NCBI GenBank assembly: GCA_040513115.1
Contig: JBEVDW010000005.1
Location: forward strand, 1-19,398
From: DATELY01 sp040513115
GTDB taxonomy: Bacteria > Pseudomonadota > Gammaproteobacteria > Steroidobacterales > Steroidobacteraceae
Direction: 5' to 3'
DNA: 19,398 nucleotides
Shown: in pieces, positions 7,315 to 14,152 of the stretch
Position numbering within the stretch: the stretch's first letter is position 1
How the letters are laid out: each line of letters begins with the position of its first letter
Translations under genes and position numbers: made by a program
Notes under the pieces: model-generated
What the model saw: only the letters and a program-made list of their open reading frames with translations
Database searches by the model: none
What the model was told of the DNA's origin: nothing

Positions 7315-8076
7315 ATGATCTTCGAGTATCCGAGTTGGTCCACGCCGCTGGAGCAGCAGCGCGGCTTGCTCACGGTCGCATTGATCACGATGGGGCTGTC
7401 GCTCGCCTACTCGCTGTGGCTGGCGCGCAAGGAACGCAGCCTCTGGCCCTTGTTCGTGTTCCTGGGTGCAGGCTGCTCCGTATTCTATGAGCCGCTCGGG
7501 GACATCCTCACCAAAGTGGCGTATCCACCGCTCGACGAACTGCGCTTGTTGGAAGCGTTCGGGCGCGTTCTGCCGTTGTGGATGGGGCCGAACTACTTTT
7601 TCTTTTTTTGCGTGCCCGTGCTGTTGCTGCTGAACTTCGTGGTGAAGGAGGGCGTGGCACCGCGACGATGGTGGATGACCTACATCGGCCTCGTGTTGTT
7701 CGTGACGGTTTTCGAGCAGCCAGGCATCAAGGCGGACGCCTGGCGCTACTACGGCAGCAATCAAGCGCTCTCGCTGAACACGTATCCGCTCTGGGTCGGC
7801 TTCGTGAACGCGCAAAGTCTGTTCGTCATGGCCTCCGGCGTGTACGGCTTCCGGCGGCTCTTTCACAAAGCGTGGCACTCGGTGCTGCTGATCCTGCTCA
7901 TGCCGACGCTGCTGGTGGCGAGTCACGTCGGCATCTCATGGCCGGTGAGCTCGGCGCTTTACTCCACGGATAACGTCACGATCGTCAACTCAGCTGCGCT
8001 GTTGACGGTCGTGATGTGCTTCGTGAGTGTTGCCGCGTGCTTGCAAGCACTGCGACCTCGCACGTCTACGTATTGA
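7315..8076 (+). CDS. Polytopic membrane protein, AveC-spirocyclase-like family (copy 1)
   Basis: 253 residues from ATG 7315; upstream in-frame codons lack a good site and run through the control region. About seven hydrophobic helices are visible, starting near residue 18. It is clearly homologous to the protein at 11241-12134. Shared positions are YEPLGD (58-63; E59, D63), FGRVLP (82-87), E134, WRYYG (143-147), YPLW (157-160), VN (164-165) and MP (196-197). From memory this pattern matches proteins annotated as spirocyclase AveC family in actinobacteria; AveC forms the spiroketal of avermectin, but catabolic homologues are uncharacterised. The conserved acidic residues lie in or beside membrane helices. 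It is convergent with the luciferase-like gene, overlapping its 3' end by 11 bases. Membrane nature confident, family name moderate. Confidence 0.75.
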   Translation: MIFEYPSWSTPLEQQRGLLTVALITMGLSLAYSLWLARKERSLWPLFVFLGAGCSVFYEPLGDILTKVAYPPLDELRLLEAFGRVLPLWMGPNYFFFFCVPVLLLLNFVVKEGVAPRRWWMTYIGLVLFVTVFEQPGIKADAWRYYGSNQALSLNTYPLWVGFVNAQSLFVMASGVYGFRRLFHKAWHSVLLILLMPTLLVASHVGISWPVSSALYSTDNVTIVNSAALLTVVMCFVSVAACLQALRPRTSTY

Positions 8077-8956
8077 GCGCTGCCCGTAGGCGCACGTGCG
8101 CTTCGGCGAGATGGTGGATGTGCTCCTCGGGCGTGCGATAGCCCTGTCCCATCGTGACGACGGAGACGTGCGTACCTCCGGCATCCTGCCAACGACGGGC
8201 GGCATCGAGCGCATCTTGCTGGCTCACTCCATGACCTCGATCGTTCTGCAGAATGCACTCGGCCCCGAAACCCGCGACAGAACGTCCCGCCTCGGCCAGC
8301 AGCTGCTGCAGGCGTGACCAGCCCTGCAGCGAAAACTCGATGCCCGATGCGAAGATGAATCCGTCCGCCATCCGCGCCGCGCGCTTGAACATTGGTTCCG
8401 CGAAGCCCCCGCAGTAGATCGGTATCTGCCGCTTCGGGCGTGGAACGATGTTGGCGCGGTCGATGCTGTCGAATTTTCCACGGAAGGTAACGAGCGGCTC
8501 CGACCACAGCCGCCTGAGATACTGGATCTGTTCGGTCAGCCGTTCCCCACGCGTGGCGAAGTTCTGTCCGAGGGCATCGTACTCGACGTAGTTCCAGCCG
8601 CTGCCGACGCCCAGTCGCAACCGGCCGCCCGACATCAGATCGAGATCGGTTGCCTGCTTTGCGACGAGCACGGTTTGCCGTTGCGGCAGAATCAACACGC
8701 CGGTGACGAGTTCGAGCCGCTGCGTGATCGCAGCCACATACGAGAAGGCCATCAGCGGATCGTGAAAGGGGTGTTTGTCGGTATAAGGCCCGCGCTCCCA
8801 CAACGGCGGATCGCGCTTCTCGTGCACTGCGCCAACGACGTGGTCATACATCAATAGATGATCGAAGCCGATCGGCTCCACGCTTCTGGCGATCCGATCG
8901 AACGCTTCCGGATCACCGCCCAACTCGATTTGTGGATATACCGCACCGATCTTCAT
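8066..8956 (-). CDS. Luciferase-like monooxygenase, F420-dependent type
   Basis: 296 residues from ATG 8956, chosen for GGAG at 8966-8969, 9 bases upstream, and because MKIGAVYPQIELG is the typical family N-terminus; ATG 8983 is an alternative. TIM-barrel landmarks are DHLLMYDHVV (41-50), the strand LELVTGVLILPQRQ, the region ATDLDLMSGGRLRLGVGSGW, and a later PIYCGGFAEPMFKRAARMADGF. The spacing is that of LLM enzymes in the TIGR03619-like group that use reduced F420 or FMN. In actinobacteria such enzymes act in F420 redox chemistry, whereas in a proteobacterium FMN is also possible. It is divergent from the DUF7064-like gene and convergent with the membrane protein at 7315. Substrate unknown. 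Confidence 0.88.
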   Translation of the reverse strand: MKIGAVYPQIELGGDPEAFDRIARSVEPIGFDHLLMYDHVVGAVHEKRDPPLWERGPYTDKHPFHDPLMAFSYVAAITQRLELVTGVLILPQRQTVLVAKQATDLDLMSGGRLRLGVGSGWNYVEYDALGQNFATRGERLTEQIQYLRRLWSEPLVTFRGKFDSIDRANIVPRPKRQIPIYCGGFAEPMFKRAARMADGFIFASGIEFSLQGWSRLQQLLAEAGRSVAGFGAECILQNDRGHGVSQQDALDAARRWQDAGGTHVSVVTMGQGYRTPEEHIHHLAEAHVRLRAALNT

Positions 8957-8965
8957 AGACCCGAT

Positions 8966-8969
8966 CTCC
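8966..8969 (-). promoter_or_regulatory. Ribosome binding site deciding the 8956 start
   Basis: GGAG on the minus strand, 9 bases before ATG 8956. The alternative ATG at 8983 has only a poor upstream match. Confidence 0.55.
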
Positions 8970-8977
8970 GTCGCACG

Positions 8978-8987
8978 AGACATGTCT
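8978..8987. promoter_or_regulatory. Palindrome AGACATGTCT in divergent LLM / DUF7064-like region
   Basis: A perfect 10-base palindrome 22 bases upstream of the luciferase-like start, in the 122-base divergent region. It could be an operator; no other copy was noticed and no regulator is encoded directly beside it. Weak evidence. Confidence 0.25.
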
Positions 8988-9078
8988 GAGGACCACCAGC
9001 ATCTCATGCGATCGACGCGGGTACCAAGCGGTCCCGTGGATGAGTAGTCTTGCCAGGCGTCCCCGAGGAGAAACTGAA

Positions 9079-10101
9079 ATGAGCCAAGATACTTTTGCAG
9101 GTCATGGTGTGGGCACGGCAACGGGCGGGTTGGTGGGACAATCCATCCGCACCGCACGTCCAGAAGATGACCTGCTGCACCCACCCGCTCAAAGCGGGCA
9201 TTACGCAGCGACCGAGACGTCCTACTACGGGTTCAGCATCCCGGAGAAGGCGCTCAATGGCGAGATCTATCTCTGGTTCCATCCCGTGCTACGCGTGATG
9301 AGTGCCAGCGTGTACATCTGGCGTGGGTTGAAGCAATCGACACTCGCGTGTGAGTACGTCAATCACCATCACTTCCTTCCCTGGCCGCAGAACGACATCG
9401 CCGACTACCGCATCGATGCGCTCAATCTGCACATCAAGGTGCTCGAGCCGATGAAGTCCATCCTCATCGAGTTCGAAGACACGGGGCGCAACGTGAGCTT
9501 CTCGTTTCGCCAGGACGCCATCATGCCGCCCGCCGTGAGGCCTGATGGTTTTCATTTCACGCAAGCGATGAAGACGAGTGGAGAGTTGAATCTCTTCGGC
9601 GAGCGCCATGTCATCAACGGGTTTTTCTCACGCGACCGCTCCTGGGGCCAGGAACGGCGTGAGATTTCCCCTGCGCTGCCGCCGCTGTCCTGGATGGTCG
9701 GCGTATTCGATGAGCGCTTCGCGTTCCATGCGCTTGCGCACGATGATCCCGCGCTGGGCCCGGAGTGGGTGGAGCAGTTTCCCAGCGTGAAGCCTGGCAA
9801 GAATCTGATGTGGGGCTATGTGTTCAAGGATGGCGAAACGATTCCGGTGCAGGCCGCACGCAAGCTCACTTATCGCGAGCCCGATGGGCTCGCTCCGCGC
9901 CTTATAGAGATGGAGTTGGAAGACGCACGGTCCAGAAAGTTCGCCATCCGTGGCACCATCAACGCCCGCATGCCCTGGCAAACGTGGCAGAACATGAACA
10001 CGTTCTTCTGTCAGACGCGCTGGGAATGCGAAGGCAGAGTCGGGTGGGGCGATACGCAGGACGTGCAGTTCAATCAGTTCACGCACGCGTTCGCGAAGTA
10101 G
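9079..10101 (+). CDS. DUF7064/DUF7065-like (AttH/CrtC-type lipocalin-fold) protein
   Basis: 340 residues from ATG 9079, with GAGGAG at 9065-9070, 8 bases upstream. No signal peptide or membrane helix is evident. The sequence alternates short beta-strands with conserved aromatic and histidine patches: CEYVNHHHFLPWP, FSRDRSWGQERREIS, MVGVFDERFAFHALAHDD and KNLMWGYVFKDGE. This matches from memory the two-barrel proteins now annotated DUF7065 plus DUF7064, related in fold to AttH / hydroxyneurosporene-hydratase-like proteins. Such proteins are frequent near P450 and steroid genes in mycobacteria and proteobacteria and have no proven activity. A hydrophobic-ligand or hydratase role is inference. 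The 3' end overlaps the convergent AraC gene by 23 bases. Confidence 0.7.
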   Translation: MSQDTFAGHGVGTATGGLVGQSIRTARPEDDLLHPPAQSGHYAATETSYYGFSIPEKALNGEIYLWFHPVLRVMSASVYIWRGLKQSTLACEYVNHHHFLPWPQNDIADYRIDALNLHIKVLEPMKSILIEFEDTGRNVSFSFRQDAIMPPAVRPDGFHFTQAMKTSGELNLFGERHVINGFFSRDRSWGQERREISPALPPLSWMVGVFDERFAFHALAHDDPALGPEWVEQFPSVKPGKNLMWGYVFKDGETIPVQAARKLTYREPDGLAPRLIEMELEDARSRKFAIRGTINARMPWQTWQNMNTFFCQTRWECEGRVGWGDTQDVQFNQFTHAFAK

Positions 10102-11098
10102 CGTCCGCGATGGCAGGAGCTGACGGCACTCGACGCGCTGCCCAGGATTGAAAGGCGCGTCGAAAGCTGTTCACGTTGGCGAAGCCGAGGGCGTACGCGA
10201 TTTCCTTGGCAGACATCGCTCCGGACTTCAGATATTCGTCGGCGAGATCGTGACGGAACTCATCCAGCACCTGTTGAAACGTCACACCCTCGTTCCGCAG
10301 ATGGCGCCGAAACGACCGCGCGCTCATGTGAAGCGCTTCGGCTGCGCCATTGAGGTCGGTGACTCTGCCTTGCTTCGTGAGCAACATCCGCAAGCGTGAG
10401 CTCACCGGACCACGTCGGGTGGCGTGACTCGCCAGCAGCGAGCATTGACGAATACACAGCTCGCGGAGCTCATCGTCGCTGCCATTCACAGGCGCATCCA
10501 GAGCAGGTGAGCTGATCAGGATGTGAGTCGTCGGGGCGCTGAACTCGACCGGACACTTGAAGACCTGCTTGTATTTGCGCCAGTGCGGCGGAGGGCGGTA
10601 CGCGAACGCAGCTTCCTTCGCGTGCAGCTTGCGGCCCGTCAAAATGCGTCCGAAGGTCAAGCCCATCGCGAACGTTTCTTCCACATGGAAGCGATACAAC
10701 CAGGTATCCACACTGTTGACATTGGCGTATGCGCCCCAGCATCCATTGCGTTGCTGCGGTTCGAGCTTCAACGCGAGCGGTCCGTCGAGGGGCGAGTTGC
10801 CGTACTTCACCCACAGCGCAATGGCTTCGCCCAGGTTCGTCGACGAGGCCATCGCATAGCCGACGATGCCCAAGCTCGCAATGCTCGTACCGAGCCCCAC
10901 TTTGAGTCCAAGCTCCGGCTGCCCCGTCACGCGAACCATGTTGGAGATCATGTCGTGACATTGTTCGGCGCTGACGAAGTACGCGGGATCGTTCAGGCGG
11001 GCAAGGTCGATGTGGGTGTGCTCGAGGATGGCCTGCTTCGCATGGCCGCGAGCTTCCATGAACTGCAGATACTGTCGCACCTTGCCAGAACGAAGCAT
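10079..11098 (-). CDS. AraC-family transcriptional regulator (arabinose-binding-like N-domain, OruR type)
   Basis: 339 residues from ATG 11098, supported by GGGGG at 11106-11110, 7 bases upstream. The N-terminal about 200 residues match the AraC-type arabinose-binding domain of the OruR/ArgR group (YFVSAEQCHDMISNM, then LGIVGYAMASSTNLGEAI). The C-terminal DNA-binding part shows LNGAAEALHMSARSFRRHLR near 249-268 and AKEIAYALGFANVNSFRRAF near 297-316. The usual family ending (G-x-S-P-x-x-Y-R) is replaced by an Ala/Arg-rich tail. The divergent gene at 11241 is the obvious target: two direct repeats at 21-base spacing lie between them. The 3' end overlaps the DUF7064-like gene by 23 bases. Confidence 0.92.
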   Translation of the reverse strand: MLRSGKVRQYLQFMEARGHAKQAILEHTHIDLARLNDPAYFVSAEQCHDMISNMVRVTGQPELGLKVGLGTSIASLGIVGYAMASSTNLGEAIALWVKYGNSPLDGPLALKLEPQQRNGCWGAYANVNSVDTWLYRFHVEETFAMGLTFGRILTGRKLHAKEAAFAYRPPPHWRKYKQVFKCPVEFSAPTTHILISSPALDAPVNGSDDELRELCIRQCSLLASHATRRGPVSSRLRMLLTKQGRVTDLNGAAEALHMSARSFRRHLRNEGVTFQQVLDEFRHDLADEYLKSGAMSAKEIAYALGFANVNSFRRAFQSWAARRVPSAPAIADATSRTRA

Positions 11099-11142
11099 CT
11101 GCAATCCCCCGATCGATGCTCTCTATACGCCGCGCGGGCCGG

Positions 11143-11176
11143 TGGCCACATTTGATGCGGCTGTGGCCAGATTTGA
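11143..11176 (+). promoter_or_regulatory. AraC-type operator: two TGGCCAnATTTGA direct repeats, 21-base period
   Basis: Copy 1 is at 11143-11155 (TGGCCACATTTGA) and copy 2 at 11164-11176 (TGGCCAGATTTGA). They match at 12 of 13 positions and start exactly 21 bases apart, two helical turns, so both face the same side of the DNA. This is the arrangement used by AraC-type activators. Copy 2 covers the place where a -35 box would sit for the -10 box at 11186-11191. The natural binder is the AraC-type protein encoded at 10079-11098, which is divergent; that is inference. Confidence 0.7.
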
Positions 11177-11185
11177 GAGGGACCA

Positions 11186-11191
11186 TATCAT
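11186..11191 (+). promoter_or_regulatory. -10 box TATCAT for the AveC-like gene 2
   Basis: TATCAT matches the sigma-70 -10 consensus at 5 of 6 positions. The 17-base-spaced -35 position (11163-11168, GTGGCC) is non-consensus and is covered by the second operator repeat, as expected for an activator-dependent promoter. The leader to GTG 11241 would be about 43 bases. Confidence 0.5.
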
Positions 11192-11228
11192 ATTTTCTAC
11201 GGCGCTCCTGGAGTCACACATTCGATCA

Positions 11229-11235
11229 AGAGAGG
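11229..11235 (+). promoter_or_regulatory. Ribosome binding site supporting the GTG 11241 start
   Basis: AGAGAGG, 5 bases before GTG 11241. It decides for this GTG against in-frame codons upstream, which would run into the operator and the AraC gene. Confidence 0.55.
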
Positions 11236-11240
11236 TCATC

Positions 11241-12134
11241 GTGGACGGCACGCTGTGGGATCCTGCGCTGAAGCTTCCGGTACCTCCGATCCATACCGTT
11301 TACAACGAGACGGTCGGGTTCTGGACCACCATCGTCTACGCGCTGTTCGCACTACCCGTCATCGTTTACGCGCTGCGGCGATCGCGCGACAGCGTCGGCC
11401 GCACCATGCTGCTCATCCTCGTCGGCGGCAGTCTCTGTTCTTTGATCGAGCCCTTCGCTGATCTGCTGGGCGGGTGCTGGCATCCGGAGGTGAATCAGCC
11501 AACCGTGTTCGAGCTACTCGGCAGAGGCATTCCGGTCTGGGTCTGCGTTGGCTATGTCACGTACTTCGGCGCGCTTGGGGCGGTGAGCTATGCGCTGTAC
11601 ACCTACGGCATCACGCGTAAAGTCATCTGGATGACGTTTCTCAGCTCGGTCGTCATCGACATCCTGATGGAGAACATCATGTTGTCGCACGGCTTGTACT
11701 TCTACTACGGCAATCAGCCGTTGAACGACATCGGCCTGCTGCCGCTGTGGTGGCCGCCCGTCAACGCGCTGGGTGTGGAATTGGGAGCGGCGGCAGTCTG
11801 CTTCCTGATGCCGCACCTGAAGGGTTGGCGCGTGTTGCTCGTGCCCTTGGTGATGCCCATCGCGGACCTTGCAAGCTACGGGCTGATCGCCTATCCCGGT
11901 ATGGTCGCTGTGAACTCCGCGCACTTTGGGCCGCTAGTAACCGATCTGCTCGGACTGGGAACGTGGGTTCTCGCAGCGTTCATGGTGTACATCCTGTCGC
12001 TGTTGATCGCTGTCGATTCGCCACTCCGCACTGGCGCCCGGCTGATATTGACGACGATGCGACAACAAGGCGAACCGGCAACACCGGTGCTTACAGCAGC
12101 AACAACCGCGCGTGCGAGCGCTGCCAGTCAATAA
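11241..12134 (+). CDS. Polytopic membrane protein, AveC-spirocyclase-like family (copy 2)
   Basis: 297 residues from GTG 11241. About seven or eight hydrophobic helices begin near residue 28. Residues shared with the copy at 7315 in the same order and spacing are IEPFAD (69-74; E70, D74), LGRGIP (93-98), E144, YFYYG (153-157), LPLW (167-170), VN (174-175) and MP (205-206). It differs in a longer soluble N-terminus and a Thr/Ala-rich C-terminal tail. The pattern EPxxD, later YYGxQP and ALNS/AVNS-like resembles spirocyclase AveC family proteins (from memory); no activity can be assigned. It is probably activated by the divergent AraC-type regulator through the repeats at 11143-11176 and co-transcribed with the broken membrane-protein gene 19 bases downstream. 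Confidence 0.75.
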   Translation: MDGTLWDPALKLPVPPIHTVYNETVGFWTTIVYALFALPVIVYALRRSRDSVGRTMLLILVGGSLCSLIEPFADLLGGCWHPEVNQPTVFELLGRGIPVWVCVGYVTYFGALGAVSYALYTYGITRKVIWMTFLSSVVIDILMENIMLSHGLYFYYGNQPLNDIGLLPLWWPPVNALGVELGAAAVCFLMPHLKGWRVLLVPLVMPIADLASYGLIAYPGMVAVNSAHFGPLVTDLLGLGTWVLAAFMVYILSLLIAVDSPLRTGARLILTTMRQQGEPATPVLTAATTARASAASQ

Positions 12135-12153
12135 CGCACCGCGCTATCAGTGG

Positions 12154-12927
12154 ATGAACGCTATGAACGCAAGCATGCAGCGTCTGTGCTCATGGGGCGG
12201 CGTGGGATGCACAGTGCTCTGGTTGATCGGCTTCTGGCCGCTTGCGCCACACTTCGCGCCTCATTCCCCAGAGATCGGCCCGGAAGCCGTTGCGGCAATT
12301 TATAGAACGAACAACGCTGCCATCATTCTGGGCCTCATCTCTTTGGGGTTCGGGGCCGTCCTTTATCTGCCTTGGTGTGCCGCCATCGCCGTGCAGATGA
12401 AGCGCATCGAGGGCGAGCACTCGCCGCTGACGTGGTCACAACTCGGATTGGGCTCGATCTTCGTCTGGGTATTCCTGCTGCCGGTGCTGCTGTGGATGTG
12501 TTGTGCGTACCGGCCCGATGAGACCGATCCGCAGTTGCTCTGGCGCATGAACGACATGGCCTGGCTGAGCTTCATCAGCCCGGTTTGCATCATCTTCTTC
12601 CAGTGAATTGCGATCGGATTGGCTGTCCTCAACGATCGACGCACCGTGCCGATCTTTCCGCGCTGGTTTGGCTGGTTCAACATCTGGATCGTCATCATCT
12701 ACCTGCCGGGCTCGTTCATCGCGTTGTTCAAGCGCGGGCCATTCGCCTGGAACGGCTTGCTGGCGTGGTGGATCCCGCTGACGTTGTTCGTGATCTGGAT
12801 GGTGGCAACGACGTATCTGTTACTCAAGGCCATCGAGCGTCAGGAACGGGAAGCTTCAAGCGCGACCCCCCTTCCCGAGCGCATGGCGGAACCGATCGCT
12901 GCAGAGTGGTCGGGATCGAGCGTCTAG
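12154..12927 (+). pseudogene. Polytopic membrane protein gene interrupted by one in-frame TGA
   Basis: From ATG 12154 (ATG 12163 and 12175 are alternatives) a membrane-protein frame runs to TGA 12604-12606. It then continues in the same frame without another stop to TAG 12925-12927, 258 codons in all. Both halves look like one protein. The first has helices around VGCTVLWLIGFWPL, AAIILGLISLGFGAVLYL and GSIFVWVFLLPVLLWM. The second has FPRWFGWFNIWIVIIYLPG, FKRGPFAWNGLLAWWIPL and a charged cytoplasmic-looking end. The stop is codon 151, between FISPVCIIFFQ and IAIGLAVLNDR, and a single G-to-A change of TGG (Trp) explains it. The function is unknown; similar proteins occur near AveC-like and P450 genes in actinobacteria (memory only). 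A 150-residue truncated product may still be made. Confidence 0.75.
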
Positions 12928-12950
12928 GCTCGACTCCAGTCCGTCCGCAC

Positions 12951-13394
12951 TCACGGGCTGCCGAGCCGGTTCTCGTAGTAGTGCTTGTAGTCGGCGCGAG
13001 CCCACTTGGCGAAGAATGCCGGTGGATGCTGATTCGCCGACTCCCACGATCGCAGATCGAAGTAATCCGACCAACGACAGATCTTGCCGTCGTCGTTGAC
13101 CTCGAACACACCAACGAACGGCTCAACGACCTTCACGCCATTCATCGTCCAGCTGTCGGAGCGTTCCAGGAACACGACGCGTCCAGTGGCGGCGATGTTC
13201 TTGATCGTGAGCGTCATGTCGTCGATCTCGCCCATGTCCCTCATGAAATCCATCATCTCCGTTTTGCCGACCGCGGCGCGCAGCGGCATGTTCTGGTAGT
13301 GAATGTCGTCGGACATCATGTCCAACATGCCTTGCAGGTCTTTCTTGTTGAGCTTGTCTTCGATGAAAGTGCGGACGATCTCGCTCGGACTCAT
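12951..13394 (-). CDS. Limonene-1,2-epoxide-hydrolase-like protein (NTF2/SnoaL fold)
   Basis: 147 residues, ATG 13394 with GGAG 9 bases upstream. Small alpha+beta-barrel proteins of this type include limonene-epoxide hydrolase, steroid isomerase and polyketide cyclases. The full catalytic set of limonene-1,2-epoxide hydrolase can be placed here: Y33 and N35 in HYQNMP, R78 and D80 in LERSD, and D110 in WSDYFDLRSW, the last being a family hallmark. The length equals that of the reference enzyme (about 149). The likely reaction is hydration of an epoxide to a vicinal diol, the epoxide perhaps produced by a P450. It lies 19 bases downstream of the TetR gene in the same direction, so it is presumably controlled by it. 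The exact substrate is unknown. Confidence 0.85.
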   Translation of the reverse strand: MSPSEIVRTFIEDKLNKKDLQGMLDMMSDDIHYQNMPLRAAVGKTEMMDFMRDMGEIDDMTLTIKNIAATGRVVFLERSDSWTMNGVKVVEPFVGVFEVNDDGKICRWSDYFDLRSWESANQHPPAFFAKWARADYKHYYENRLGSP

Positions 13395-13413
13395 GTCGAA
13401 CTCTCCGTGGTGA

Positions 13414-14070
13414 TCAAGTGGAGCGACGCTTGCTGCGCTTGTTCGTGGCGACCGGTGCGCTCTTGCTCCCGGTGCTCGTTGCAGACGGCGGAAACAGCCG
13501 GTCGAGCAGAGGTGGAATCAAATCGTCGAGCTTGCGTCCCAGCCTGAGCAGACTGCTGACGTGCAAGCTGAGCAGGCCATGAATGCTGGCCCACGCGAGA
13601 TGCGCGAGCGTCAGTGGATCGCCTTGCAATTGACCGGCATCGACGGCGGCCTGGCAGACGCTCACGACGTGTTTGGCAACGCGCTTCTGTGCGACCTCCA
13701 GCATGGAGCCGCGCGCGGGAGGCACCTGGCGCATGCCGAAGATCAAGCGGTAGTCATCGGGGCGGCGCTCCGCGAAGTCCACCACGGCTTCGACGATGCT
13801 GCGTAGCCGCAGCAATGGCTCGTCGCCGCTGTCGGCAATCTTCAGATGCCCGCCGAACTCCGTGAAAACCGTCGCTCGCACATGATCGAACAGCTCGTCC
13901 TTGGAGCGGAAGTACCGATACGGCGTGGCATAACTGATGCCTGCCAACGCCGCGAGCTCGCGCAGTGTCACCGCCCGATAGCCTTTGCTGCGATAAACCT
14001 GCAGGGCAAGCGCGCTCAAGCGCTGCTTGCCGGCTTCAACTTGCTCGTCGGTAAGAGTGGGTCTGGCCAT
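13414..14070 (-). CDS. TetR-family transcriptional regulator
   Basis: 218 residues, ATG 14070. The N-terminal helix-turn-helix is clear: TLRELAALAGISYATPYRYF (residues 35-54) followed by RSKDELFDHV. The rest is helical with a C-terminal sensor domain similar to WHG / TetR_C groups (LAHLAWASIHGLLSLHVSSLL) and ends in a basic Lys/Arg/Ser/Thr-rich tail of about 25 residues. It is co-directional with the epoxide-hydrolase-like gene and divergent from the metal-dependent hydrolase at 14153. A palindrome in the 82-base intergenic region (14091-14103) is a reasonable operator. As usual for this family it probably represses both directions until a small hydrophobic ligand binds; that is inference. 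Confidence 0.93.
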   Translation of the reverse strand: MARPTLTDEQVEAGKQRLSALALQVYRSKGYRAVTLRELAALAGISYATPYRYFRSKDELFDHVRATVFTEFGGHLKIADSGDEPLLRLRSIVEAVVDFAERRPDDYRLIFGMRQVPPARGSMLEVAQKRVAKHVVSVCQAAVDAGQLQGDPLTLAHLAWASIHGLLSLHVSSLLRLGRKLDDLIPPLLDRLFPPSATSTGSKSAPVATNKRSKRRST

Positions 14071-14083
14071 GTGAGTAGTTACG

Positions 14084-14112
14084 TTGACAGTGTTAGATTA
14101 ACAGGATAGTTT
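14084..14112 (+). promoter_or_regulatory. Sigma-70-like promoter for the metal-dependent hydrolase gene
   Basis: Perfect -35 TTGACA at 14084-14089, 17-base spacer, and -10-like TAGTTT at 14107-14112 (3 of 6). The start codon follows about 40 bases later. The spacer contains the palindrome at 14091-14103, so a bound repressor would block it. Confidence 0.5.
14091..14103. promoter_or_regulatory. Candidate TetR operator TGTTA-GAT-TAACA
   Basis: Inverted repeat with perfect 5-base arms and a 3-base centre, located between -35 and -10 of the plus-strand promoter and 21 bases upstream of the tetR start. Position and symmetry suit a TetR dimer; binding is inferred. Confidence 0.5.
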
Positions 14113-14152
14113 TTATCCAGCACGGTTTTCTCCGCTCATCAGGGCTGGTCAT

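Noticed and set aside
12604..12606. TGA reassigned to Trp in this organism
   Set aside because: Several intact genes in the window (DUF1214, SDR, E1-beta, E2) end at TGA at exact operon overlaps, so TGA is a normal stop.
12601..12640. TGA 12604 read as selenocysteine, with a possible hairpin (CGATCG arms) just downstream
   Set aside because: The TGA replaces what is most simply a Trp in a membrane helix. The arms are a self-complementary hexamer with a large irregular loop, and no redox motif surrounds the codon.
12916..12933. Hairpin TCGAGC-GTCTAG-GCTCGA at the end of the broken membrane-protein gene as a terminator
   Set aside because: The 6-base stem spans the stop codon but no T-run follows in either direction. 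At most a weak structure.
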